Source: Ancylostoma caninum (taxonomy: Eukaryota; Nematoda; Chromadorea; Rhabditida; Ancylostomatidae). Taken from it: a stretch of 64,000 bases of DNA. The number at the start of each line of letters is the position of its first letter. The stretch's first letter is position 1. The position numbers and the translations under genes were made by a program. This document shows positions 47,044 to 58,557 of the stretch, in pieces. The notes below the pieces were generated by a model, which saw only the letters and a list, made by a program, of their open reading frames with translations, searched no databases and had not been told where the DNA came from. Location: NCBI GenBank assembly GCA_037903475.1, contig JBAJFG010000006.1, forward strand, positions 249,501-313,500. The letters are read 5' to 3'.

Positions 47044-47412
47044 AAACCGTGTTTTGCATGAGGTTGAAAGACGCAAATCTCGCGAGTAAGACGTGTGCGC
47101 TCATGGAAAACACAGTTTTTTTTAATTTATGGTTCTATACCAGCAATAGTCAATCCATGTAAAACCCATTCACACCCGTGGATATGCGTGGGTTTTGTAT
47201 GGGCTTTGCAAGGGTTTTGCATTTGCAAGCATGGACTTTTCGTGCATTCTGTATCGAATTTGCATCGGATTTTTGGAGTCGCATGAGTTCTGCATGGGTA
47301 TGCATTCGTTTTGCATGTATTTAACCATTGCTGGTACAACACTATTGATTAAAAGATTGCATGTCTTAATCGTGGGATTTGCATCTTTCAATCTCATGCA
47401 AAACACGGTTTT
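47044..47412. mobile_element. MITE with 50-bp imperfect inverted ends and internal GCAAAACCCAT-type microrepeats
   Basis: AAACCGTGTTTTGCATGAG..TTGAAAGACGCAAATCTC is matched inverted by GAGATTTGCATCTTTCAATC-like sequence ending at 47412. The inside is built of irregular short repeats around TGGGTTTTGCATGG. A related copy lies at 55766-56165. Confidence 0.7.
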
Positions 47413-47895
47413 CAGGTTTCCTGAACGATGTAGGAGATAACGATGACAGAAAAGATACGTATCGATTGCCACGTTACTTCGTCTTGGAACCCTTCCAAAC
47501 GGAGTTCATCGCTACTGATCGCCTGTTTTTATCGAAAATATTCCCAAAATGAACTGGCGATGTGAGTCATAGCGAAAGTGGTAACGAAGCTTATCTATTG
47601 CCATGAAACATCGATTCTTATCAGTTATCGTTCCTCTTAGGTCAGGAATCTCCTCATTCACCTGTGACTACCTTCAGCCATCATGGCGATCGCGATGATC
47701 ACTTGCGAAGTCTGGGGATACTCTTATAAAACAATCAGTGTTTCTGTTGTAGACCTCAATGGAAAATGGGGTTTAATTTAGAGTAATAAGCAGCTTTTAA
47801 TATTTTCTTATCTCATGAAACAATCAGTGTTTCTATTGTAGTTTTATTATATAAAACTCATTGAAGGAATGTTTTATGCATCAATAGATTTTTAT

Positions 47896-50280
47896 CTAGG
47901 GCGGCCCCACAGCCATCCACTTTTCGACAGAACCGGATTTCAAGCGTTCGCCGTGTTTATTAACGTTCCCGGCTCGTAGAAGTTCAACCTCGTCCTTAAT
48001 TGCACCCGGAAGAGATGGAGGAGGAGCTGTCACCTGTAAATGCAGTACGTGTTATATGAAAGTGAATAAAGATATTTCATCTGAATTTCGAAGTTATTAC
48101 GACTATTACTCTTTTGCATACTGAAACAACGCCTTTTGTTAGCATTGAAAGCTCTAGGCGCTAAAAAACGCTCCAATAAATTTGAATTTAGCTTCCAAGC
48201 ATCTATCTTTGAATTTCAACGTAACTCTAGCTTTTCATAAAATTGCCACCAATAATTCCGATAGTACTCAAATATTCGCTCATGTGTGCTCCATGTAGAA
48301 GAGCCGTCCATCCTAGTTGCACGTCGAGGTATGAATGTTGCTAATCATGGGGTGCCTACCTCCTGGGTGAAAGTCATTCCCAGCGCGTTGGTAGTGGTCA
48401 CTCCCGAAGCCCCTCTGAAGTGCAGAAAATGGAGAAATGGGTAAAAAAAACCAGCCTAATCGCAGTCGACTGACACATTCTCACCATTGGTGGCGCACCC
48501 CCCCCCCCCCCGGGGCAGAAGTGGTAAGTTCCAGGCGCCTTAGCACCCACTCTGAAGCTGTGTAGCGACACATTTTGTGAGGGTTGGGAGGCGGAGAAAA
48601 CTGGGATATCATCAAGAACTGCGCCAGTAGCAATCTTCGGAGTCCGCTTCCATACCAGCTGACACGTCGTGTTGACAATGGCCAGACCTCCAGCTAGCAA
48701 TAATAATGAAATGAACGTGTTATTCCATGTAATCGCGATCTTATCTCTCTACAAATTTCCTCGCCTTTTGTACTGCCAAACACCTGGAAACATCTCGCCA
48801 ACATGGTCTCTCTCCTTTGGGTTGCCAAACAAACTCCTGACTCATTCTTCCGGAAAATCTATCGCCAGACAAAATCCCAACTAGTAAAATGTATTGGTAA
48901 ACGCATCTTCTCGCCAAACGTATCGCCACATCTGAGCATCATGCAGCCATGCTTCCACCAGAAGACTTCTTCCGCATGTCTGGCGCCACATTTCCCATCA
49001 CCATAAATATTTTTTCGTAATTTTTTGCACTACGGGACGCTGGTGCACTCTTCACGCGTTGTGTACCAGATCAATGACGTCTTTCTCATCACTGAGCGCT
49101 AGTATGCCTCCCAAGCATCAGTGGACGTGTTTCTATGCATCTTCGCCACTCCTCGATGCGGGTGCAACTATCACACCCCTATGGGTTCGTACGGTAACGT
49201 CTTTCCTTGAACATCCCCATATAATATATGTCGGTCGTTTTTAGCGCCTTCCTCTCTACTCCACGCTGTACTCTTTATCCTTGATAGTTCGAGGCATCAT
49301 CATCTAGGTCCTCCACATCTTTCCAAAACATGCAAACATCTCTTGCCTTGCATATAATGTGATAATCACTGACTAATCCCAATCATTGTAACTGAGATGG
49401 GAGCAACTGCTGGTCACTAATACAGATAAGAGATTATAGAATAGGACCAAAACACTAGCAAAGCAAGGTAGGGATCAAAAGTTGCACTCAATGCGCTGCG
49501 CTAATTCGATGAGCTGAGCACTGTGAAATACGGTAACCGACAAACTAGATGAAAACTTTTATTTGGTGAGCAGGAGTATTAACGTAATTTCTGGACATTA
49601 ATGGTCCATGCCACCCTTTCTCAACTCAAAACCTGCACTGGTCAGTGCTTTGACATTCGGTAAATCCTGGCCACAGAGTTTGCTGTCCTATCATTTTTTT
49701 ATTTTACGTCCGAAAATTACGCTAGACCACCTGCTGACCAGACTGAATTTTTCACTTGATGACCGACCTGCCTTCACCCCAGATAGAATGAATGAGATTG
49801 GTGAGCGACTGTTATTGAAAAATTGCTTGTTGCTAGAAATTGGTAAATTGTGTTACAGCGAAGCCAGACTGTAGACCTCCAAGAGTGAGGTGCATACTGC
49901 CATCCGGTTGTGAGGAATGTGTTACGGGTCGTGTGGTGACTTATGTGAGAAAATTTCTCCAAATTTAATATTGGCTTAGATGCGACAGAGATACCATGTG
50001 AGCCGAAGTTAGCGCTAACACCAGTCCGCCATGAGCAGGAGTCCAGACTGGTTCTTCCTTTTGGTTGTTTCTTTGCAGTTTGAATTTTTGAACAGCTTAC
50101 TTCATGTGGCTTAGGTGCAGGTGACAATGCCTTCGGTGGTTTTGGCTCTGTTTTCGTACCTTCTCCGAATTGAACATGGTTCCTATGTTGTGGGGAATTT
50201 GGTGAAGAAAGTGCACTTTTTCTTTTCTCTGCAAAGAACGCCTTTGTAGTTTTTGTATCGGGTGCTACACCGAAACCCAC
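47896..50280 (-). CDS. Small nematode gene of unknown function, paralogue 1 (two exons)
   Basis: Exon A ends at 50101 (donor GAA|GTAAGC) and encodes ..RNHVQFGEGTKTE.. and ..KALSPAPKPHE. Exon B, 48033-47896 (acceptor TTTACAG), encodes VTAPPPSLPGAIKDEVELLR, AGNVNKHGERLKSGSVEKW and MAVGPP before TAG. The exons join in phase 0. The 5' end is unresolved: the frame is open to about 50280 without an ATG, and an acceptor TTCTTTGCAG at 50229 may start exon A at 50228. A small extra exon at about 48357-48415 (TTTNALGMTFTQE) is possible. Sequence and intron phase match paralogue 2. No family recognised; basic, Pro-rich, without signal peptide, so likely intracellular. Confidence 0.65.
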
Positions 50281-50359
50281 CAGCAGACATGTCAGTTTAT
50301 TCCAAGTAAAGCTATACCCTATGAGATCACCTGAATGGTTTATCTCCTATGATCATTAT

Positions 50360-51000
50360 TAATATTTATTGGCATTTCATGTCAGTGTGTGTGTACAAGA
50401 GAACCAGCTCCTATCGGAAAAATCTGATTGTATCACGACGTTCAGCGTGTCAAGTTATGCAGGAAAAGTGTGCAAATTTTCATTTTTACCTTAATTGACA
50501 GGTGTTTTGGACCACTTTTCGTCGGTTGGAAGACCCACAGTTGTTTTCATCACAGTGAAAATGAAAATGAATGAAGCTCGGTATTTATTTGTCTATGTTT
50601 ATCAAGTCATGCGTAGGATAACATGCGGACGAGTATGGTTTAGAGAGAGGAGGTCGACACAGATAGACGTGAAACAGCAAGGACGGTGGGGAAATTAGGA
50701 GAAACGGGCTACTGCTATGAAAAGCTGCGCTGGCTTCCTGTAGTGGAAAAGATGCCACAGTGCGGGGCCACGGATGCGAGTTTGATGTACCGGGGTCCAG
50801 CAGTGGGTAAGAAGCCACTGGACGGGTCCACAGCTGCGAGAGTGGTGCGCCAGCGTCGAGAAGTGGGAGAGATGCTACTGGAAGGGTCCACGCATGCGAG
50901 AGTGGTGCGCCGGCCAGTAGTGGAGGACGCTCGAAAGCGTGGCGAGCGAAGCGAGCCTAAAAGAAGCCTGAGAGTCCGGCGTTAGCCGGGCGATCAGGCT
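50360..51000. mobile_element. Partial composite element (one palindrome arm, minisatellite, right terminus)
   Basis: 50395-50680 matches the right arm of the palindrome at 43.3-43.5 kb. 50750-50925 holds two to three minus-strand minisatellite units of about 60 bp (GGGTCCAC..GGTGCGCC). 50950-51000 holds the terminus GCGAGCGAAGCGAGC, AAGAAGCCTGA, GTCCGGCGTTAGCCGG, CAGGCTGGT. The left half was not found. Confidence 0.65.
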
Positions 51001-51639
51001 GGTTGTTTACAAAATGGTCAGAGAGATGCGAGGGATACGGATGCTCTGCAAGGATGACTTTGTAGTCTTTGTATCGGTGCTGTGTGCGTGTATCAGGAAC
51101 GTGTGCAAAAGTCGGCCGCGGAACCACTGTGCTATTGTAGACCACGAGTGCTCGCTCGGGAATTTTTCCAGTACGCTCGGTTATGAATGAGCTTACATAA
51201 GCTCACGGCAGGAATACAGCTACAAATGCTCTGTACCAGGGCTCGGATTCACGGAACAATAACCGAGGAGACCAACGATGGTTAACGTGGGCCCGTAGTA
51301 AAGTGTCATGCAGGGTAAAGCATGGGGTGCGATTTGGAACTTCCAAATACGTACCTCCCTTTTGCTCTCAGCTGGGGAAACCATATTCATAACTTTTCAT
51401 TAGTACTCGGCCTTTCTCAGTCTGTAATACATTTTCCAGTTATCATAGACAGAGCTGTCAGTTTTAAGGAAACATGCTCAACAGTTTTGGACATGTTGGG
51501 CATACTGAATACAACACAAGAAAGTAGGAATAAAATTGCTAGAGAACTGCACTGGTTTGAACAATCTTAGACATGTTTTGACAAGTTTTTATGTAACATC
51601 CGTGTTTTCATTCTCTGCTCCCTCTTCGCTCTGAACGCT

Positions 51640-52250
51640 TTATGCGCATCTCTCTACCATTCCTAAATACTGTAGAGTCCACCTCAGAGCGGGTGCGATA
51701 AGGGTGCGATACACGCACCTTCTCCGTACCTGCTCTGATAACTGTGCAGCACGAACGCAGGCCGAACGGCGTAATGGTTCGAGTAGAAACCCTAGCAGCA
51801 GCGGTTGCCAGTTGCTGCCATCCTCCCCTCGATTGCTGCTCAAGCTGTCAGCCCTTTAACAGCATTTGCTGAGAGTTGTGAATGAGATGTTCCATACCTC
51901 TATGACCTCTAAGAATAATGTGTTAAGGCGTGGACGCATTTTCCTCACGATGCTTCCTGAATAGGAGCCATTGGCCGTTCTGCCGGAGTCAATGTATACG
52001 TAGGATAGTGTAGAGGAGACGCAAGACGAGAACTAATCATAGAGAAAAACACAACGTATCCCCCCTTGCTTTTTTGCTCTGTTCTTCCGAATACGTAGGG
52101 GTGGTTTGAAATGTCGCACTTGTGCTTTACCTTGGTGTCATGGCGGTGAGATGAACTCCAAAACTCTCCACCACGCCTTAGTCGATGATAACATTCCAGC
52201 TCACATTCACGAAGAGTAGGATAGCAGATTATTGCCACCCACGTCACTGC
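51640..52250. repeat. Second copy of the 40-41 kb dispersed repeat, without the MITE insertion
   Basis: Minus-strand 51730-51655 aligns with 40735-41060 except for the hAT MITE. 51890-52200 aligns inverted with 40165-40440. Confidence 0.7.
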
Positions 52251-52592
52251 TAAAGCATGCATATGGCAACAGAGAAGATCATCGTCCTGTTGGGAGCTGA
52301 TCGCCTTCTCATGCTGTGGAAATATTGCGAGAGGGGAGTAGACGCAGAATTAGCTACCCCGACCGTCTCACTCTGCGTCTGCTTATCTCTCCCACCCTTT
52401 CTACAGCATGTGAAGGCGATCAGCTCCGAGAAGGGCGATGATCTCCTCTGCTGCCACATGCATGCTCCAGCAGTGACCTGAGTGGCAATGATCTACAATC
52501 CTATACTTCGTGGATGTGAGCTGGCATGCAATCATCGCCTAAATCGTGGTGGTGAGTTTTGGAGTTCATCTCACCGTCATAACACTTTACTA
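52135..52592. repeat. Long palindrome, arms of about 225 bp
   Basis: GGCGGTGAGATGAACTCCAA (left) matches inverted TTGGAGTTCATCTCACCGTC (right). The inner parts pair too (GCATGC, GATCATCGTCC/GGGCGATGATC, GGGAGCTGATCGCCTTC, AGACGCAGA/TCTGCGTCT). Centre at about 52365. Confidence 0.88.
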
Positions 52593-52599
52593 CGGGCCG

Positions 52600-54300
52600 T
52601 GGTTTGTTATTCTGTATGCCACATATTGCCAGGAGAGCCAGGACGGGAAGGTTGAGTCGCTAGCCTAAATACGCTTCGTTGTGCGTTCATGAATCTTATC
52701 CCTGATCAAGCTGCCACGGTCCAGGTTTATGACTCGCCAACAGGTTCCACTCTCCCGCATAACCACTGGAGAGGGATGGGAGAGAACCAAAAAAACTAAG
52801 CTTCGACCTCAAGGTGTATCTGCTGGGATATAATTCATGAACGCATTACCAAGCGAAACTAGGCTAGCAAACCAACTTTTAAGTCCTGCTTCTCCTAGTA
52901 TTAGGTACTCTCAACGATAACCAAGTAGGATAACCAGCGCTGTTTTGCTTGGTTATCAACTTATGAATTCCAGGCTTCGAGAGAATTGTTCGGCTCGTGC
53001 TCGCCAATTGTCTTTGAGTTCAGCTATTTTCATCTGCTCGTGGAACCGGAATCATTGTTAAGGAAGTATAAATGTGGGTATCTACTTGGAGGTCTGCTCA
53101 GGATTTGCTTTTGCCGTTTTCCGCAAGCTATTCCCGAGCACATTTTTCAACTCATTTCCACTGACTCCTCGCTTTTCTAATAAGGTAGGCTGGAATTCCG
53201 AATTAGAGTGTTGGGAAGATGCAAACTCCAATTGATTTAAAATGTTGTGCACCCTATTCACACTTCCAATTGCAGTGTCATGGAGACGATGACCTCTTGT
53301 AGTTTTTCTCAGCTACAGTGATCCTCCCATCCCCTTCCGGATATAATACCTTTCACCTCACGAGTGAAAACTTCCATGCATGCTGTCATAGTAAAGCACA
53401 AGTGCGATAATCCCAACCACCTCTACGTATTTTCATATGTAGAAAAGTAAAAGAGGAGACGAGGCTACACCCAAAATAGGCTTTGACCCCACTGTGTCAC
53501 TGTTGGAGGGATGTGTTTGGTCCGTCATTGCAGCCCCCGAATATCTGAGTAATAATAAGATCCCAATTTATGAGTTTTCAGCAGCCTCAAGGAAATTTTT
53601 TGCATTAGCGCGCAAATTTAATTCCACCTCAAGGAAATACTGTGGAAAAAAAATCCGGTTGGTGGCCAGAACTTGGGCAACCTTCATCTTGGTTTTTCGA
53701 TAGATATTTTTTCGTTTTTTCTTGTATGGCCTCGTAATTTCGAGAACAGTTTTTTCTTAGATATTGGTGAATTAAGTCTCGAATTCTCTTAATGGATTAG
53801 GAGATTCTTCTGCTAGAGTGAGACTTTGGTAGTACTTTGTTTCTCCTGTTAGGTATCTGTCCCGAAGTGTATCAGGCTGGAGCTATACTCCGCGTAATGT
53901 ATAGACTCGAGCACTGTATTCATACCGACGACACCAATTTTGAAGCTTATTGATCAGCGCAACAGCGACAACAGTGATGCTCCACCCGAAATCGACAGGT
54001 GATTGAATCGATACCGCACACAATGGTGACAAAGGGTGTCATACCCCACGTAGTCAACGGTAGCCTAAAGAAACTGTGCAATCTTCTACAGTCGTTTATT
54101 TACCCACGCAGTTCAGATGCCAGCTGGGAATTAATCCGCTTAGGCACAGTTCAAGTGGCAAAAGAAGTTTTATTTCAAAAAATGATCATCAATGAAAGAT
54201 CATGAACGACTGGAGGTGAACACATAACAAACGATACGAATACATTCGAATGAATAATCAATTAATCAATGAACCACTCAATCAATCGATCAACCCGCTA
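52600..54300. other. Intergenic region, no gene supported
   Basis: AT-rich with short frames. 53395-53460 is a fragment of the 40/52-kb dispersed repeat. Confidence 0.4.
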
Positions 54301-54309
54301 GTGCGCAGA

Positions 54310-54335
54310 AACGCAGTGCTGCGAAGCACTGCAAG
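54310..54335. repeat. Short GCGA-loop hairpin
   Basis: GCAGTGCTGCGAAGCACTGC, a perfect 8-bp stem whose tip contains the stable GCGAAGC mini-hairpin. Confidence 0.7.
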
Positions 54336-54514
54336 GCAGAATCAACTAATCAATAATCTGTGTATTTCTGCCCAAAGTCACATTTCGTCTTAGTTCTAGG
54401 ATCGAAGCAAAATCGTGTTGAACAAATAACTACATTAGAAGCCTTATTTAGTACATCTGGAATGTTTGATACATCAATCAATATCGATCAATAACGAGGC
54501 GGAGCAATTCAGGC

Positions 54515-56991
54515 CTACTTGTCTAGAGATTGGCTTGATTTCAGATGATCACCATGTTTGTTGACGAGTCCAGCGCGTAGCAGTTCAACTTCATCCTTGA
54601 TTTTACATGGCACTGCTGGTGGTGGGACGCTGATCTGAAATATTGCAATGACATGAGGAATCTCGCACGAAATGGGCGTAGCATCAGCAGGAAAGGACCA
54701 CCGCAGGTTGTTTATCGATCGCAAAAGCAGATTTTTGATCAAAGAGAGAAGTTAATCGGTACACATTGTAAATAGGCGTCTAAAAGACATAGAGTGAGCG
54801 TCGATGGCGGTGCGTTTTTCGCGGACAGTGGAAACACGCGGTGCGGCAGCTCCGCTCGCGCTGAAATCGCTGCCGCACTGACAAATGAGGGTTTTCTTGG
54901 TAGTTTTCCAACATTGACTGTTGAAATAAACGTTAGCCATCAAGAAAAATTTATGGTTTGCCGTCGCGGAGATCAATCGTTTCTAGTTATCCAATGCTAA
55001 AATAATATTAAAGTTATTTCACTTCTGAAACTCCGGATTTTAGCACTCCTTACCTCCAAAGTGGTTAATAAAACTGAAAATGATATCAAGATAATCTTGT
55101 TCTTGAAGTTTCGTATTTCGACAGTCCGTACTCCCGGAGCGGTGGAAAACTCAGTTCATTTCTGTCCCCCGCTTTAGCACCGATTTCGCCAGATGAATGC
55201 AACGCAAAGTGTTGTACTCCAACTGCGGTATATGGATGACAAAAAAGGTAATACTCCAGTATATTTTCTCTTCGAAATGGTGCATAACGAGAGCGACAAA
55301 AATAGCTTGATGATGTTCGATCTTGATGAGAACGTGCGTACTTTTCCAGAAAAAAAAACAGAGAACCAATTTTGACTCCTGGTATCTGTGGAAAATAACA
55401 GGACCACCACAAAATTGCAACCACAACTTCAAGGAAAAAACAATAATTTTTCGATGGAAAGTCAGCGATAAACAGCGAATGTCTCAGAATATGAGTTGAA
55501 TCCCGCATCATTGAGCTAGGCTGTGACCATAGTTTACATGTAGTATTGCATTCTGTGTCACCGTTCCCGGGCGACATCGAGTGCGATGGCTATCGATTTT
55601 GGGTAGAGCATCGCTGGCATTCATGCCTCACGAGAGATCGATAATCGACACGCACCAAAACGGCGTCGTATAGTATTTTCTATATCAATGAAAATAAATG
55701 TTCAATGAATAAGAATAAAAAAGAAAGACTGAGAAATCAGCGAGTACGAAAATTCATTTCAGAAATGTCTTAATAGTGAGATTTGCATCTTTCAATCTCA
55801 TGCAAAATACGGTCCCGTGATTTCCTGGGTTTTTGTAGTGATTTCTCAAACGAATTTTCGTACTCGCCTATTCTTGAGTCCTTCTTTTTTATTCCTATTC
55901 ATTAAACATTTTTATTGATAACGAGAATATTATACGACGCCGCTGTGGGTGCTCATGCAAAATACGTTTTTTTTTTGTAAATCAACTGTTCTATGCCAGC
56001 AATGGTCGAATCCACACAAAACCATGCAAAACCCATACCTATTCATGCGAAACCCATGCGTCTCTAAATCCGATGCAAATCCGGTGCAAATCCAACCGAG
56101 AAATCCATGGTTCTCTCAATCCCATATTGATTCCATGCATACCGATGCAAAATACGGTTTCTAGGTTCCCGGGAATTTGATTTATGACTTAATTTTAAAA
56201 CTTCCTCAGCAAACTATCATATGAAAGAATAGAATTGCAAGTTATCGGTAGTATAGCCTCTAATATAATGTGACAAAATGAAAAGTTAAGTCGGGTAAGC
56301 AGATGGTCTTACGGTACATTCCGGACGCAAAATAAAAAATGTGGTTTGCGTATAACCGTATCGTAGATATGCAATTGGTTTATAAAATTATTCATGCTTG
56401 CGGCGCGTCGCAGTTTGCGCGCCGATACAAGTGCAAAGGAGGGAGGTAGAAGAGGAATCCTGACAGGTGAGCAATGTTCCTGGTTTTGCCGCGCGAACAA
56501 ACCGCGTTTCCATTTTCGCCGCTTTGGGTCGACGCGGGAACTTTGTGAAGTTTTGTGGAGGCGCGTAAGCTTTGACGCGCCGCAAGCATGAATAACTTTT
56601 ATCAGGTTCTATCGAACGTCGAATCAAACATCAGTGCCGGTCATGAGTTCAGGGAGGGTAGAATGGAACCCTGAGGCTCGTAAGTCACCGTAAAACCATC
56701 AGCTAACCGGACGGAACTTTTCATCTTGTGATCATTTGATCTTTTGACAGCAAACGACAGAGAGGAACGCGATGAAATCGAGAAGAACAGTATTAACCTC
56801 TATAGAACATGATTTTAAGCATGAATATTTTATAATATGTCGAATTTTTTTACCTCAGACGGCGGTGGTGCCGGGGATACAGCTCGTGGCTTGTCCTCAT
56901 CTTCCGGTTTCACATCCTCTCCAAATTTGACATGGTTCTTGTGAACAGCATGCTGGGACTGTGCAATAATACCCTTCGGTGCCGTTGCCAT
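54515..56991 (-). CDS. Small nematode gene of unknown function, paralogue 2 (two exons, 85 aa)
   Basis: Exon A 56991-56854 starts MATAPKGIIAQSQHAVHKNH right after an acceptor TGTTCAG (57 kb), continues VKFGEDVKPEDEDKPRAVSP and ends APPPSE with donor GAG|GTAAAA. Exon B 54634-54515 (acceptor TTTCAG) encodes ISVPPPAVPCKIKDEVELLR, AGLVNKHGDHLKSSQSLDK and TAG. All junctions are phase 0. The two exons align throughout with paralogue 1 at 47.9-50.3 kb on the same strand, including the conserved KDEVELLRAG.VNKHG block. Unknown family; no signal peptide or membrane segment; predicted soluble and charged. The 2.2-kb intron carries MITEs. Confidence 0.75.
55661..55942. mobile_element. Inverted-repeat MITE, arms of about 100 bp
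   Basis: CGGCGTCGTATAGTATT..GCGAGTACGAAAATTC at 55661-55755 is matched inverted by 55848-55942 (GAATTTTCGTACTCGC..TATACGACGCCG). It surrounds an end of the GCAAAA-type element, which suggests nested insertions. Confidence 0.75.
55766..56165. mobile_element. GCAAAA-type MITE, second copy
   Basis: GTCTTAATAGTGAGATTTGC and TTTCAATCTCATGCAAAA match the right end of the element at 47044-47412. The inside repeats ATGCAAAACCCAT and GATGCAAATCC irregularly, ending GATGCAAAATACGGTTT. Confidence 0.65.
56380..56603. mobile_element. Small MITE with 22-bp perfect inverted ends
   Basis: TTATTCATGCTTGCGGCGCG at 56388 is matched exactly inverted at 56574-56595. The GC-rich ends stand out from AT-rich flanks. 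Lies in the paralogue 2 intron. Confidence 0.75.
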
Positions 56992-56999
56992 TCTATCTG

Positions 57000-58459
57000 A
57001 ACAATTATACAGTAGGAACTGATTTGTTGGATATCAGCTGGCGGTTACCCGACGACGAACAACGCAAAACCACAGAAGTAATTGTGCCTTGACATGGAGC
57101 TCGCGAATTTGCACAACGGATGATTAATTGAGACAGGTTCCAATTACTGAATGATTCATGGATCCGGCTGACGGGACAAATGATGTCCAGAAAAACAACT
57201 TCATAACAATTTGTGCCCAAAGTTCGTACAAATCAATCAAAATGATGTTAAAACTGTGAGAAAATTCTAGTCTCCCTCTACGGAAATGTCCCCATGTGAG
57301 ACCCCTTGACAACGCAAATTATGTCTCATTCTGCAAGCAGCAAATTCTTCGAAAAATTCCAGCTACTTCAATCTGTCTCTCGTGGGAATATTGCTGGAGC
57401 TTCCAATCAACTAGGAGTGGCAAAAAATGGGATGGCGGTCATAGTCACGAAAAAAAAACTCTACTCAATGAGCTGAGACACGTCGGGTAATTAAATTATT
57501 ACTCGAAACTTCTGAAATATGTACGCCCCAAACTCGAGGAAATTCACTCGTCATAGGTCTTTGCGCGGTCTTTGAGCCTATTATGCTAAACAAGGGACTT
57601 TTTTTTATGCTGGAGCACAAAATGATATGCAGCGTTGCAAATGGGGCAAACCCTCATTTAGTACTTGAAGGATACCTAGTTTTTTGTACCCATACCAATA
57701 ATTAAAGCTACTATTGAAGGGTAAACGAAGCATGAAAATGGAATAGCTTCTTCGCAAAAGTGCAACTCGCGACGACTCATCCAGAAAAATCAGGAATCAG
57801 GCGAATTATAGAGCGAGGATGGACACAGTGTACATAGTGAGAAATGAGGCGACGATGTAATGCAGGTGGCGGCCGCGAGGTCGGTCAGCCCTCAAACGTG
57901 CGAGATAGCGCAGCGCTGGGAAGCGTTATGGCCTTATGCCACACATAACTGACCTTGGATGAGAGCACAGGGCAATCTCAGGCGTGAGAATCTCAATAAG
58001 TAGGACCAATAGCGAACTGTCTCTATTATTATATTTGCCGTTTTCTAAGTACCAATATTTATTAGAAAATATTTATTTTCTTTGTCAACAAAAATTCAAA
58101 AAACGAGAAAAAAAGCCCGATATCTCCTATCATAGCATGGTTTACCTTACTACAAGGAATACTTTATAGTCGATCAAGATTATGCAGATGTAGCAGGATC
58201 AGCAGGTAGAGAAGGGCTGCGTGGGAGAGTTCGTACTAATGTGAGTATATGCAACTATATTTATATTGTTAAATGTTTAGTATACGTATCTATATTTATG
58301 TTTTCGTGGATATTTATTCATGAGATTAAACAATGGAAACCCGTCCCGTTCCGCCCTCTCACTCCCAGGTCTGCGCTCCAGAAAAAAAATGTACGCGTTA
58401 CCAGTCTTTATATAGGAGGATTATTTACCGGTTAGTGCTTAAATCCTTGGCCTGATTGA
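57000..58459. other. Intergenic region upstream of paralogue 2, no gene seen
   Basis: Short unsupported frames. The promoter of paralogue 2 is expected at the left end. Confidence 0.35.
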
Positions 58460-58557
58460 ATCACAGAGATTACCCAGGGTAGACGTGTTTACGCGTATTC
58501 TGACTATGGGTATATTTGTGTGGTGTTAACACGTTCACCCTGGGTAATCCCAGTGAT
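58460..58557. repeat. Hairpin with arms of about 30 nt
   Basis: GATTACCCAGGGT..ACGTGTT at 58468-58489 pairs with AACACGT..ACCCTGGGTAATC at 58528-58549. Weaker pairing continues outward to ATCAC/GTGAT. Loop of about 38 nt. Confidence 0.7.
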
